Shown in pieces: positions 8,721 through 17,578 of a DNA stretch of 64,000 nt. The DNA comes from Archaeoglobus sp. UBA230. Lineage in GTDB: Archaea; Halobacteriota; Archaeoglobi; Archaeoglobales; Archaeoglobaceae. Under the pieces are notes generated by a model, which made no database searches, had not been told where the DNA came from, and worked only from the letters and a program-made list of their open reading frames with translations. Position 1 is the first letter of the stretch, and each line of letters starts with the position of its first letter. The position numbers and the translations under genes are program-made. The stretch covers positions 1 through 64,000 of the forward strand of contig DAVR01000022.1 of assembly GCA_002507545.1 (NCBI GenBank). The letters run 5' to 3'.

Positions 8721-9739
8721 CGTCAAATAGGAGATATACTATTACTTTGTTTTTGACATTCATTATATTGATTGTTGCCATTCTATTTTTCTTTAACAAA
8801 CTTGTTTCGGTTTGGTATCACATTCAGATTGCTCCCAAAGGCGAATCTGAAATAGAAAAGCTTGTTGACGAAATCAACGCCACTTATGGTGTTATCGAAA
8901 AACTTGAAAAAATAGCTGAATGGGAGGCAGAAAATGTAGAGTATATTTATGGTGTTGAACCATCTTTCTCGTTTGGGGGTTTTGCCTTTTATTGGATAGA
9001 TGGTGAATTAAAAATAAGAGTATTGGACCAATCAGGATTTAACAATGATCCTAAATGGATTGCTTATTTTAAAGTGGGAGGATGCGGAGAATTGGCAACA
9101 CTTTTCTGTGAAGTTGCTAAACGTGCAGGTTTAGAGGCGAGAGTTGTAAGTGATCCAGGAATTGACCATTCTTGGGTTGAAGTGAAAATTAACGGCAGTT
9201 GGGTTATAGCAGATCCAACTATTTACTGGTGGTATGTAAACGATCCAGAGAAGTTTACAGAGTGGAATGAGTTGTGGTTTAATAACAAATCTTGGCTTAA
9301 GTGTTGGAGTTTTTCAAGAGTAGTAACACGTTTACCGAATGGAAGCATCCTTGATATAACTGAAAATTACACAAAAGCTTACAAAGTAACGATATCTGTA
9401 GATCAAAAAATTGAGAGAGGATTTTTAAGAGTTGCAACATGGAAGGGGAGTGATGAGCGAAATGTTTACTTTTCCGAAGTGAATGGTTCAGAAACTGTTA
9501 CTCTAACACTTGGTGGTAGAATTTACAAATTTGAGCTCATAAAACCAACTTGGTTTGGTACAGAAAAGTATGGGCTTAGAGTTTATCCAGTTACTGAAAT
9601 TCAAAATAAAACTATTAAGTTGAAAATAGATCGTGAAAGGCCAAATTGGAATTTTATCAGTCTGTCGTTTCTCCTTGTGAGCTGTATTTGGATTGTCAGC
9701 ACAATTCTTCTTTTAAAAGCTTGTCAAAGAAAAGTTTGA
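8717..9739 (+). CDS. Membrane-anchored transglutaminase-like protein
   Basis: The 340-residue protein has an N-terminal membrane helix (about 7-32) and a C-terminal one (about 312-334) with an extracytoplasmic domain between. Residues about 130-190 hold a transglutaminase/papain-like core: a nucleophile Cys in [10 protein letters not shown], a His in [11 protein letters not shown] and an Asp in [10 protein letters not shown], in family order and spacing. The substrate is unknown; it could be a peptidase or amide-bond enzyme at the cell surface. Its ATG overlaps the EVE stop (ATGA), so the two are probably co-expressed. Confidence 0.72.
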   Translation: MTSNRRYTITLFLTFIILIVAILFFFNKLVSVWYHIQIAPKGESEIEKLVDEINATYGVIEKLEKIAEWEAENVEYIYGVEPSFSFGGFAFYWIDGELKIRVLDQSGFNNDPKWIAYFKVGGCGELATLFCEVAKRAGLEARVVSDPGIDHSWVEVKINGSWVIADPTIYWWYVNDPEKFTEWNELWFNNKSWLKCWSFSRVVTRLPNGSILDITENYTKAYKVTISVDQKIERGFLRVATWKGSDERNVYFSEVNGSETVTLTLGGRIYKFELIKPTWFGTEKYGLRVYPVTEIQNKTIKLKIDRERPNWNFISLSFLLVSCIWIVSTILLLKACQRKV

Positions 9740-9805
9740 AAGTCACAGAAAGAGCGAGTATTCACTTTAAAAAATAATTTGTAAATTTTGGTTGTTTCCA
9801 AGAGC

Positions 9806-10699
9806 TCATGATAGGATCGGAAACTTATCAACGATCTTTTTGTATTCTTTATCTGCTGATTTAATCTTATTGAGATAGTGTGCTGAACCTACTGTTGCAG
9901 GCCTTCTCTCTTGAATAAAATCTGCTACAGATTCAGGAACGTCGTTCTCTATTATCATGAAGTTAAAATGCCATTTTCTGATTGTTTCAGCATTTACTCT
10001 CCCATGCATCAATCCTTTTTGGATACTCTTATATCCCTGATTGACCTTAGCCTTCTTTAGTTCCTCTACAAACTCAGCAGGGAAGTAAAGCCAATAACCC
10101 TTCTTAGCTCCTTTGGTCAAGTGAGTTATTGGGTATCTTGCAATGTTATCCACAATTACAACCTTCTCAAGATCGAAGGATTTCAGAGCATCATATACAT
10201 GCTTCAATCTTGCACCGCTAAAAACAAGCATCTTGAAAATCGTTCTGTAAATCGGTTTTTTGCCCCTTAGGTTCTCATAAGCTTCCTGAAGTTCTTTGTT
10301 GGTTATGTAGATCTCCTGAGCTTTTGCAGTTGGTATTACTATCTTCTTTCTCCATTTATCTATCGAATATCCATTTATCTTCTCAACATCTCTATCTTCC
10401 AGAAAGTTCAGGAAGTTTCTGAGAGCTAACGCTAATCCCTTCTTAATCTCTATATTTTCCAGATCAAACGGTAAATAAACCTCAAGCTTATCTTCATTCC
10501 TATCCAGAACGCTCATATAGTCCATTGCAGTTTTTTCCGTTAATTTCTCCTGCCTAACTCTACTCATCAACCAGTTTTTGAACTCCTCCCTGAATTGACT
10601 GTAAATTTCTTTAATACTTATCATATTTTTGTTAGATATTTGTTGTAATCTTGTTATATCGTCAAAGGACTGTTCTCCTTCTTCCTTAAGCTGCCTCAC
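9806..10699 (-). CDS. Archaeal tyrosine integrase, SSV-type arrangement
   Basis: The protein inserts and excises the element at a tRNA 3' end. In the 297 residues the recombinase residues are visible: R164 (FSGARLKHV), a lysine region near 196-200, R241-K-W-H244 (TIRKWHFNFM) and the nucleophile Y275 (GSAHYLNKI). The N-terminal half is a helical SAM-like DNA-binding domain. GTG 10699 is the first plausible start and lies within the tRNA-Val 3' fragment, so the attachment site overlaps the 5' end of the gene, as in SSV-type elements that split their integrase on integration. This copy appears nearly complete, perhaps short of N-terminal codons that continued across the attachment site. Confidence 0.85.
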   Translation of the reverse strand: MRQLKEEGEQSFDDITRLQQISNKNMISIKEIYSQFREEFKNWLMSRVRQEKLTEKTAMDYMSVLDRNEDKLEVYLPFDLENIEIKKGLALALRNFLNFLEDRDVEKINGYSIDKWRKKIVIPTAKAQEIYITNKELQEAYENLRGKKPIYRTIFKMLVFSGARLKHVYDALKSFDLEKVVIVDNIARYPITHLTKGAKKGYWLYFPAEFVEELKKAKVNQGYKSIQKGLMHGRVNAETIRKWHFNFMIIENDVPESVADFIQERRPATVGSAHYLNKIKSADKEYKKIVDKFPILS

Positions 10700-10736
10700 A
10701 CGCAGGAGGTCCCCGGTTCGAATCCGGGCGAGCCCA
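10691..10736 (+). repeat. tRNA-Val(CAC) 3' half: integration attachment site
   Basis: The bases fit tRNA positions 28-73. The anticodon loop is CTCACAC (10695-10701, anticodon CAC), followed by the 3' anticodon strand, a 5-base variable region and a perfect T arm (CCCGG, TTCGAAT, CCGGG). The acceptor 3' strand CGAGCCC and discriminator A end at 10736. The D arm and 5' acceptor strand are absent; upstream lies integrase coding sequence. This is the duplicated 3' end left by integration, not a functional tRNA. An intact tRNA-Val sharing this 46-base block is predicted at the other end of the element. Confidence 0.85.
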
Positions 10737-10926
10737 TTACCTTATTTACATCTTTTTTACATCTTCAGCCCTCTTACTGTGTTCACTCTTCTCCATATCT
10801 CCTTGACGCTCAATATCCTCCACCCGCCGAAAATACAGACCCTCACACATGAACAGTCTTGCGAGAAGAAAAATAAAATACTGACCGTCAAAAAAGAAAT
10901 TTGAAAAATCTAAATACGGTGGTCAA

Positions 10927-11568
10927 ATGAGAATAGCGTTGCTAGGGGGGACAGGAAACCTCGGGAAAGGATTGGCAATGAGATTTGCCTTGCTTGGGCA
11001 TGAAATTTTAATAGGTTCGAGGAGAGAGGAGAAAGCAAATTCTAAAGCCGACGAATACAGAAGAGAAGTAGGAGGGGGGTTAAACATAAAGGGGATGGTG
11101 AACGAAGATGCAGCTAAAAACTGCGAGATTGCCTTTCTTACAATCCCATGGGAGCATGCAATAGAAACAGCGAGAATGCTTAGACACGTTTTGAGCGGTA
11201 AAATTGTTGTTTCACCCTTAGTCCCAATGAAAAGGAGTGGAGATATATTTGTTTACGCTTCCAACACATCTGCAGCCGAGATGGTTGCATCAACACTCCA
11301 AGAAAGTGTAGTGATTTCAGCATTGCACACAATTCCAGCAACCCGGTTTGCAAATCTGAGGGAGAGATTCGACTGGGACGTTCCCGTGTGCGGTGACGAT
11401 GAAGAGGCAAAGAAGCTCGTCATGAATTTGATATCCCAGATTGATGGACTCAGAGCACTTGATGCAGGGCCATTGTCAAACTCGCGCCTTGTTGAGAGTA
11501 TCACACCACTGATACTGAATCTGGTACACAAAAATCGAATTCCCGAAGCCGGAGTGAAGTTCCTATAG
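10927..11568 (+). CDS. npdG: F420H2:NADP+ oxidoreductase
   Basis: The enzyme transfers hydride between reduced coenzyme F420 and NADP+ in the cytoplasm, supplying NADPH for biosynthesis. The 213 residues begin with a Rossmann NADP-binding loop (LLGGTGNLGKGLA) and the SRREEKA stretch that recognises the 2'-phosphate. F420-pocket segments typical of the family follow (TIPWEHA, VSPLVPMK, ALHTIPA). The length is normal. It is the first backbone gene right of the element and is followed 14 bases later by alaS, with cofE (an F420 side-chain gene) after that. Confidence 0.93.
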   Translation: MRIALLGGTGNLGKGLAMRFALLGHEILIGSRREEKANSKADEYRREVGGGLNIKGMVNEDAAKNCEIAFLTIPWEHAIETARMLRHVLSGKIVVSPLVPMKRSGDIFVYASNTSAAEMVASTLQESVVISALHTIPATRFANLRERFDWDVPVCGDDEEAKKLVMNLISQIDGLRALDAGPLSNSRLVESITPLILNLVHKNRIPEAGVKFL

Positions 11569-11582
11569 GAACCAATATAAAC

Positions 11583-14321
11583 ATGTATTGCCAAAAGCAA
11601 CCGATGAGTCTGGATAAGGAGTATCTGGACATCACGTTCCTGAAGGAGAATGGGTTTGTGAGAAAGCAATGTCCTAAATGCGGCAAGTATTTCTGGACAA
11701 CTGATGAAAGCAGAGAAATCTGCGGGGACCCCCCATGTGAAAGTTACAGCTTCATAGAAAGGCCGGTTTTTAAAAGACCCTTTGAGCTCGACGAAATGAG
11801 AGAACTCTACTTAAGCTTTTTTGAAAATAGAGGTCACGGAAGAATAGATCGCTACCCAGTTGTGGCGAGATGGAGGACTGATATTTACCTTACCATCGCC
11901 TCTATTGCGGATTTCCAGCCTTTTGTAACTTCTGGAGTGGCTCCACCACCAGCAAACCCCCTCACAATCTCCCAGCCCTGTATCAGGCTTGACGACCTCG
12001 ATAGCGTTGGAAGAACGGGCAGACATCTCACGCTTTTTGAGATGATGGCACATCACGCCTTCAATTACCCGGAAAAAGAAATCTATTGGAAAAATGAAAC
12101 TGTTGCCTACTGCACCGAATTGCTGGAGAAACTCGGTGTTAGCAAAGAAAACATAATCTACAAGGAGGAACCTTGGGCTGGCGGAGGTAACGCAGGTCCG
12201 TGCCTTGAGGCTCTTGTAGGTGGACTTGAACTCGCAACACTCGTTTTCATGAACCTTGAAGAACATCCTGATGGCGACATAGTAATCAAAGGGGAGAGAT
12301 ACAGAAAAATGGACAACTACATAGTTGACACAGGTTATGGACTTGAAAGATTCGTGTGGGCAAGCAAGGGCACTCCAACGGTTTACGATGCCATATTTCC
12401 GGATGTTGTTGACAAGATTATAGATTACAGCAATATCGGTTTCAGCAGGAGAGACGATGATGTGAAGAGAGTAGTGGCGGAGAGTTCAAAACTTGCGGGG
12501 ATCATGGGAGAACTGCGAGGAGAGAAATTGAAAGAATTGAGGCAGAGCGTTGCAAATACGGTCGGAGTGAGCGTAGATGAGCTTGAGAGAATCGTAGTTC
12601 CTCTCGAGAAAGTGTATGCTCTCGCAGACCATACAAGGTGCATTCTCTTCATGCTTGGTGACGGACTCGTCCCATCCAATGCGGGGGCAGGTTATCTTGC
12701 AAGACTAATGATAAGGAGGAGTTTTAGGCTTGCCGAGGAGCTTGAGCTGGGTATTGACATCTACGATTTGATTGAGATGCACAGAGATATTCTGAAGTTC
12801 GATTTTGATGTTTCACTTGATACAATCCAAGAGATTTTGGACATAGAAAAGCAGAGATACTCTTCAACTGTGGCTAAAGGGACAAGGCTTGTTGAAAGAC
12901 TTGTACAAAGGAAAAAGAGACTTGAAAAAGAGGATTTAATAGAGCTCTACGACTCCCACGGCGTTCCAGCAGAACTGGCAATTAAGATTGCGCATGAAAA
13001 AGGAGCAGAGGTTGAAATTCCGAAAGATTTCTATGCAGAACTTGCAGCAAGACATTCGAAGGCTGAAAAAGTTCAGGAAGCTCAAATCAAGCTTAAAGGT
13101 AAATACCCGAAGACTGAAAAGCTGTATTACGATGATCCAACACTCTTCGAATTCAGTGCAGAGGTTATTGGTGTAGAAGATGACTACGTGATTCTTGACA
13201 GGTCTGCATTCTATCCGGAGAGCGGTGGCCAGGACAATGATGTGGGGCTTCTGGTTACGAATGGTAGTAAATACGAAGTTGTTGATGTTTTAGAGGTTGA
13301 TGGTGTCGTTCTGCACAAGATAAAGGGTGCCAAGCCTGAAAAAGGGACGAAGGTTAGTGGAGTCATTGACCCAAACGTAAGGTGGAGGCACATGAGGCAC
13401 CACTCTGCAACACACGTCTTGCTATATGCCATCCAGAGAGTTTTGGGCAACCACGTGTGGCAGGCAGGAGCGAGAAAAGAGTTTGGAAAGGCAAGACTCG
13501 ACGTAACCCACTTCAAGAGACCAAGCGATGAAGAGATCAAGGAGATCGAAGTGCTCGCAAACAGAGAAATTCTGGCAAACAAGCCTGTGAAGTGGACGTG
13601 GATGAACAGGATTGAAGCTGAGAGGAAATACGGATTCAGGCTGTATCAGGGTGGTGTCCCTCCAGGTAAAGACATCAGGATAGTACAGGTTGGGGACGAC
13701 GTTCAGGCGTGCGGTGGCACCCATTGCAGATCAACTGGCGAAATCGGAGTGCTGAAGATTCTTAAGGTGGAGTCAATACAGGACGGAGTCATAAGATTCG
13801 AGTATGCTGCAGGAGAGGCTGCTATAGAAGCTGTGGAAGAGATAGAGAGACTTCTGAGGGAGGCAAGTGCCATACTGAGGGTTGAGCCAGCAAAGTTGCC
13901 AAAAACTGTTGAGAGATTCTTTGAAGAGTGGAAGGAGCAGAGGAAGGAGATAGACAGGCTTAAAGCCGAACTCGCAGACGTAAGAGCAGAAAGCATGATA
14001 GAGAAGGCTGAAGAGTTTGATTCAATAAAAGTCGTTGCAGATATTGTAGAAGGAGACATGCAAGTTCTTCAGAAGCTCGCCGAATCCCTTGCTTCCAAGG
14101 GCGCTGTTGGATGTTTGATGTCCAAGCGAGAGGGGAAGGTTTTTGTTGTGACTTTCAGCGGCCAGAAGTATGACGCAAGGGAGCTTATGAGAGAGATTGG
14201 CAGAAGGGCAAAGGGAAGTGGAGGGGGCAGGAAAGATGTTGCTCAGGGAGCCGTGCAGCAGATGCTGAGCAAGGATGAGCTTCTCGACATAATATTCGAA
14301 TTCCTTTCGAAGCATGAGTGA
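11583..14321 (+). CDS. alaS: Alanyl-tRNA synthetase
   Basis: AlaRS charges tRNA-Ala. The 912-residue protein has the archaeal N-terminal zinc-finger extension (CPKCGKYFWT), a class II catalytic core, and the editing domain with the zinc site HHSATH near residue 605 and CGGTHC near residue 710. A C-terminal coiled coil and C-Ala domain with glycine-rich GGGRKDVAQG complete it. All parts are present. The start could be ATG 11583 or ATG 11604 (MSLDKEYLDI), which begins where archaeal homologues usually do. The cofE start overlaps its last codons by 8 bases. Confidence 0.96.
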   Translation: MYCQKQPMSLDKEYLDITFLKENGFVRKQCPKCGKYFWTTDESREICGDPPCESYSFIERPVFKRPFELDEMRELYLSFFENRGHGRIDRYPVVARWRTDIYLTIASIADFQPFVTSGVAPPPANPLTISQPCIRLDDLDSVGRTGRHLTLFEMMAHHAFNYPEKEIYWKNETVAYCTELLEKLGVSKENIIYKEEPWAGGGNAGPCLEALVGGLELATLVFMNLEEHPDGDIVIKGERYRKMDNYIVDTGYGLERFVWASKGTPTVYDAIFPDVVDKIIDYSNIGFSRRDDDVKRVVAESSKLAGIMGELRGEKLKELRQSVANTVGVSVDELERIVVPLEKVYALADHTRCILFMLGDGLVPSNAGAGYLARLMIRRSFRLAEELELGIDIYDLIEMHRDILKFDFDVSLDTIQEILDIEKQRYSSTVAKGTRLVERLVQRKKRLEKEDLIELYDSHGVPAELAIKIAHEKGAEVEIPKDFYAELAARHSKAEKVQEAQIKLKGKYPKTEKLYYDDPTLFEFSAEVIGVEDDYVILDRSAFYPESGGQDNDVGLLVTNGSKYEVVDVLEVDGVVLHKIKGAKPEKGTKVSGVIDPNVRWRHMRHHSATHVLLYAIQRVLGNHVWQAGARKEFGKARLDVTHFKRPSDEEIKEIEVLANREILANKPVKWTWMNRIEAERKYGFRLYQGGVPPGKDIRIVQVGDDVQACGGTHCRSTGEIGVLKILKVESIQDGVIRFEYAAGEAAIEAVEEIERLLREASAILRVEPAKLPKTVERFFEEWKEQRKEIDRLKAELADVRAESMIEKAEEFDSIKVVADIVEGDMQVLQKLAESLASKGAVGCLMSKREGKVFVVTFSGQKYDARELMREIGRRAKGSGGGRKDVAQGAVQQMLSKDELLDIIFEFLSKHE

Positions 14322-15069
14322 GGAGAGGGTTGAGGCTATACCAGTCAAGGGACTACCCCTTGTAAAAGAGGATGACGACATTGCAGAGATGATTGCTGAA
14401 AGGGTCGAGTTGGAGAACGGAGACGTTGTGGTTATCTGCTCTACCATCATCTCCAAAGCTGAGGGAAGAGTGAGATTGCTAAAAGACTATACCCCATCTG
14501 CAATGGCTGTGGAGATTGCGGAGAGAGTTGGAAAGTCTCCAGAATTCGTTCAGGCAGTGCTTGAGGAAAGTGAGGAAGTGCTGATTGATTTTCCCTTTTT
14601 GCTTGTAAAGGCCAAGTTCGGTAATGTCTGTGTGAATGCGGGGATAGATGCGTCCAACATCGAGGAGGGAAAGATAATCCTTCCCCCATTAAACCCGGAC
14701 GAGAGTGCGAGGAAGCTTAAGAAGAGGTTTAAGGACATAACGGGAAAGGAAGTTGGAGTTATAATTACAGACACGAATGGTAGGTGCTTCAGGAGGGGCG
14801 TTACGGGGTTTGCAATTGGAGTCGCAGGAGTAAAAGCAATGAGAGATTGGGTTGGACAGAAAGATTTGTATGGGAAAGAACTTGAAGTAACTGTCGAATG
14901 TGTGGCTGATGAGGTGGCTTCCTTTGCCAATCTTTTAATGGGGGAAGGTGGGGATGGCATTCCCGCTGTTGTTATCAGAGGTCTTAACGTGCTGGGAGAG
15001 GGAAGTATGGACGAGATTTATCGTTCTGAAGAGGAGGATGTCATCAGAAAATGCCTGAAAAGGTGTTAA
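14314..15069 (+). CDS. cofE: Coenzyme F420-0:L-glutamate ligase
   Basis: CofE uses GTP to add glutamates to F420-0, completing coenzyme F420. The 251 residues carry the family's signature stretches: an N-terminal PVKGLPLV, the STIISKAEGR loop, DTNGRCFRRG near residue 153, AIGVAGVKA, and the metal/GTP-binding MGEGGDGIPAVVIRG near residue 213. It overlaps alaS at its start and the ATP-grasp gene at its end, so npdG-alaS-cofE-ATP-grasp form a run with two F420 genes. Confidence 0.95.
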   Translation: MSEERVEAIPVKGLPLVKEDDDIAEMIAERVELENGDVVVICSTIISKAEGRVRLLKDYTPSAMAVEIAERVGKSPEFVQAVLEESEEVLIDFPFLLVKAKFGNVCVNAGIDASNIEEGKIILPPLNPDESARKLKKRFKDITGKEVGVIITDTNGRCFRRGVTGFAIGVAGVKAMRDWVGQKDLYGKELEVTVECVADEVASFANLLMGEGGDGIPAVVIRGLNVLGEGSMDEIYRSEEEDVIRKCLKRC

Positions 15070-16097
15070 TGGCCGGGAACAATGTAAGAAATGTAGCTGA
15101 ATCAGCAAATAAGGCCGGTTATGAAGTTTACGCTTTGACCAAATTTGCTGATGCAGATTTGAGAATTTACTGCAGGTCAGTGGTAGAGATAAGAGACAAT
15201 CTGGATGAAAGAGAGGTAAAGAAGCTGGTTGAAGAAAAATCAGAGGAAATTGGGGCTAAAATCATTCTATGCTCAGGTTTTGAGACTCTTGACGTGAAGG
15301 GAGATTTGCTTTGCAACGAGCCCAGAACTGCCAGTAGGGTTGCTGACAAGCTGAACTTCTATCGTGAGTTAGAGAGGGCTGGACTTCCATTTCCAGAACT
15401 CCTCAGCGGTGATGAGAAGGGGATAGTCAAGCCGAGGAAGGGTGGAGGAGGAGAGGAGATTAGGGTTTCCAGTGAAGTTTTAGAAGGGTGTATAAAGCAG
15501 AGGTTCATCAAAGGGGTGCCCTGCAGCGTCTCACTCATTGCCTCAGATGGTAAAGCTGTTCCGATAGCGTGCAATTTCATTTATGCGGGCTGGAAGGAGA
15601 TGAATGCTGCTGGATTCAGATATTCGGGGAACCTGACGCCTTTAGTTGTGGGAAATGAAACAAGAAGAATGTTAGAAAAGCTTGCAGTTGAAGCTGTTGA
15701 GCTTTTTGGTCTTGTTGGTTCGGTGGGGGTGGACTTTGTTTTGGCGGAGAAGCCTTATATTTTGGAGATTAACCCAAGGTTTCAGGGGTCTCTTGACAGC
15801 GTGGAGTGGAGTTGCGATGTCAACATTTTCGGGATGCACGCAAAGACTTTTGAAGGGAGATTACCGGAAAAGCCAAAGCCGAGGAGGTATGCGATAAGGA
15901 CTGTGCTCTTTGCACCAAGAGATTTGGAGGTTAAGGAGGATTTGAGGGGTAACCCCTTTTTTGCTGACGTGCCGAACAAAGGGGACTTTTACCGCAAGGA
16001 TGACCCTCTTGTCTCAATCCTTGCCTCTGGAGGCAGCAGGGAAGAGGTTGAGAGGAGGGTTGTTGAGAGAAGGGATTTGTTTTTGAGGTTGGTTTAA
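15051..16097 (+). CDS. ATP-grasp family ligase (COG2232-like), substrate unknown
   Basis: The 348 residues show an N-terminal Rossmann-like domain, then an ATP-grasp fold: a KPRKGGGGEEIRV P-loop-like strand near 125-140, FIKGVPCSVSLIA near 155-170, and the metal site VDFVLAEKPYILEINPRFQG near 235-255 with its E-x-N-P-R core. It overlaps the end of cofE by 19 bases. Such enzymes join an acid to an amine with ATP. The placement suggests a link to F420 or pterin cofactor biosynthesis, but the sequence does not name the substrate. Confidence 0.8.
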   Translation: MPEKVLMAGNNVRNVAESANKAGYEVYALTKFADADLRIYCRSVVEIRDNLDEREVKKLVEEKSEEIGAKIILCSGFETLDVKGDLLCNEPRTASRVADKLNFYRELERAGLPFPELLSGDEKGIVKPRKGGGGEEIRVSSEVLEGCIKQRFIKGVPCSVSLIASDGKAVPIACNFIYAGWKEMNAAGFRYSGNLTPLVVGNETRRMLEKLAVEAVELFGLVGSVGVDFVLAEKPYILEINPRFQGSLDSVEWSCDVNIFGMHAKTFEGRLPEKPKPRRYAIRTVLFAPRDLEVKEDLRGNPFFADVPNKGDFYRKDDPLVSILASGGSREEVERRVVERRDLFLRLV

Positions 16098-16172
16098 TTG
16101 GACTTTGCTTTTCAATTGTCTCCACTTCGGCTTGTGTGATATGTTTCGAGATTAAACATATAAAAAATAAAA

Positions 16173-16955
16173 TCAAACCTCAAACACACTCCCGCTTCCC
16201 ACCGCCACATACTTCTCTCCAAGCTTCTCTTTCAGAATAAACTCATTAATCAATCCTGTGCAGTGGCAGGGCGCAATCTTTTCCACTTTTCTATCCAACC
16301 AACTGACAATCTCCCCCATCTCGTCAGGTTTAAACGCGATGAGGTGTGTTCCCCCTACAATGAACTTTACCTCATCTCCTACCACCTCTTCCGCCCATTC
16401 AATCGTGTTTCTCAACCCAGCATGGCAGCATCCAAGAACTAACACCACACCCTTATCCGTCTTCACCGCTAAAGAAGTATCATCCAGAATCCTGTCCTCC
16501 TGTTTTTCTCCGTCCACTACTACATACGACTCTTCAAGCAGCGCTTCTTCGTGTCTTCTCGGTATCTCACCCAGCATCCAGATGTTTTTCTCAATCTCAA
16601 CTGGTTCCTTGACCTCTACAACCTCAAATCTGCTTTCCACAAACTCCCTTGTGAAAGGAATGCCCACCTGCACCCCTTTAAAGTATCTCGGCAGAAAAGC
16701 ATGAGGGTGAGCGTAGAGCTTTACCTTATCCCCAATATAGCCAATAATTCCTCCCGTATGATCATAGTGGCCATGGCTAAGGACGACTTTTTCGGGTTTC
16801 GGAAGTTTCAGTAACTGCATGTTTCTGAAAGCTATCCCTGAAGTTCCAAAATCCAACAAGATATTGCCCACGTATGCTGAGAAGCCCCACTCCGCCATCA
16901 TCCCGCCCGGTCTGAGGTTAACAACCTTGTTGTCAACAAGAATATGGACCTTCAT
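16173..16955 (-). CDS. Metallo-beta-lactamase-fold protein of the dihydropterin synthase-like family
   Basis: The 260-residue hydrolase-fold protein carries the metal motif SHGHYDHTGG (near 60-69), a second histidine in GCCHAGLRN, the acidic D in the LLDFGTSG strand, and a late GGTHLI. It resembles the MJ0301-type family annotated as 7,8-dihydropterin-6-methyl-4-(beta-D-ribofuranosyl)aminobenzene-5'-phosphate synthase, a proposed step of tetrahydromethanopterin formation. Its ATG overlaps the stop of the TrkA-like gene (ATGA) in the mtd operon, which fits a pterin role. The exact reaction is inferred from family naming. Confidence 0.75.
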   Translation of the reverse strand: MKVHILVDNKVVNLRPGGMMAEWGFSAYVGNILLDFGTSGIAFRNMQLLKLPKPEKVVLSHGHYDHTGGIIGYIGDKVKLYAHPHAFLPRYFKGVQVGIPFTREFVESRFEVVEVKEPVEIEKNIWMLGEIPRRHEEALLEESYVVVDGEKQEDRILDDTSLAVKTDKGVVLVLGCCHAGLRNTIEWAEEVVGDEVKFIVGGTHLIAFKPDEMGEIVSWLDRKVEKIAPCHCTGLINEFILKEKLGEKYVAVGSGSVFEV

Positions 16956-17578
16956 AGTCTCAACCTCTCTGAAATTTCAATCTCAAGCTTTTCAATGTTT
17001 TCACTCTTCCCCGCAACAGCAACCTTACAACCTTTTCTCAGTATATTTCCTTCATATCTTTCTCCATTCAGCTCAGCACCGAGAAACCTAACTCCCATTC
17101 TCTCTATATCCTCAATTGTATACTCCATCCCCTCCTTAACCTCAAAAACAGCTATCTCTACATTCTCAAAATTCAATCTCTTTCTGATTGACTCTCCAAA
17201 AATCTCATTTAGAATCATCTCGGCTGCAACAATGGGCAGAACAAATACGTGATCCGCTCCAGCAGAATACATTTTTCTGACGTTCTCAACCTCATTGCAC
17301 CTAACAAAAACCTCGATGTCTGGAACTTTCCTCTTTATAGCCAGAATACAGAAAACCGCATCGAAATCCTTAGGGAGAGCAATAACTGCCGAGTTAAAGT
17401 CTGAAAAATCAAACTCTTCCCAGAATTTTCCATTCATAACGTCAGCCCTGAAAAACTCAACACCCTCATCAGGCCATATTTCCTTGGTATCTACAACTAT
17501 TACCTCAACTCCCCTTGAGAGAAGAATTCTCGCAACAGTCTTTCCAACGTCACCGTAACCTAGGATGAGCACCTTCAT
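16952..17578 (-). CDS. TrkA-N/RCK-type NAD-binding regulator
   Basis: The protein has an N-terminal Rossmann RCK domain (VLILGYGDVGKTVARILLSRG) and a C-terminal TrkA-C-like half (about 135-205). ATG 17578 was preferred to ATG 17587: MKVLILGYG is where the family normally starts, though both overlap the preceding channel gene. RCK subunits bind NAD(H), nucleotides or ions and gate K+ channels or transporters. The neighbour is a K+ channel that already has its own RCK part, so this may be a second regulatory subunit. Confidence 0.82.
   Translation of the reverse strand: MKVLILGYGDVGKTVARILLSRGVEVIVVDTKEIWPDEGVEFFRADVMNGKFWEEFDFSDFNSAVIALPKDFDAVFCILAIKRKVPDIEVFVRCNEVENVRKMYSAGADHVFVLPIVAAEMILNEIFGESIRKRLNFENVEIAVFEVKEGMEYTIEDIERMGVRFLGAELNGERYEGNILRKGCKVAVAGKSENIEKLEIEISERLRL

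Larger units (their letters stand above)
1..10736. mobile_element. Right-hand part of an integrated element (genomic island)
   Basis: The segment is bounded on the right by a 3' tRNA-Val half-gene (10691-10736) next to an SSV-type integrase gene that points into the element. In archaeal integrative elements using tRNA 3' ends, the displaced tRNA 3' half marks the far boundary and the intact tRNA lies at the other end. The element therefore extends left beyond base 1. Its content is accessory: modification/specificity genes, a HEPN/MNT pair, NTPases, a nuclease-like gene, an EVE gene. It looks more AT-rich by eye than the backbone to the right. The left boundary is not visible, so full size and mobility cannot be judged. 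No replication gene is seen in this part. Confidence 0.7.

Noticed and set aside
10629-10904. Plus-strand 91-codon frame across the tRNA-Val fragment
   Set aside because: It reads through the T arm (RIRAS-type translation of a tRNA) and antisense to the integrase; typical spurious tRNA ORF.
11811-14456. Several minus-strand frames opposite alaS
   Set aside because: They are mirror frames of a well-conserved gene, have no motifs and no ribosome-binding sites.
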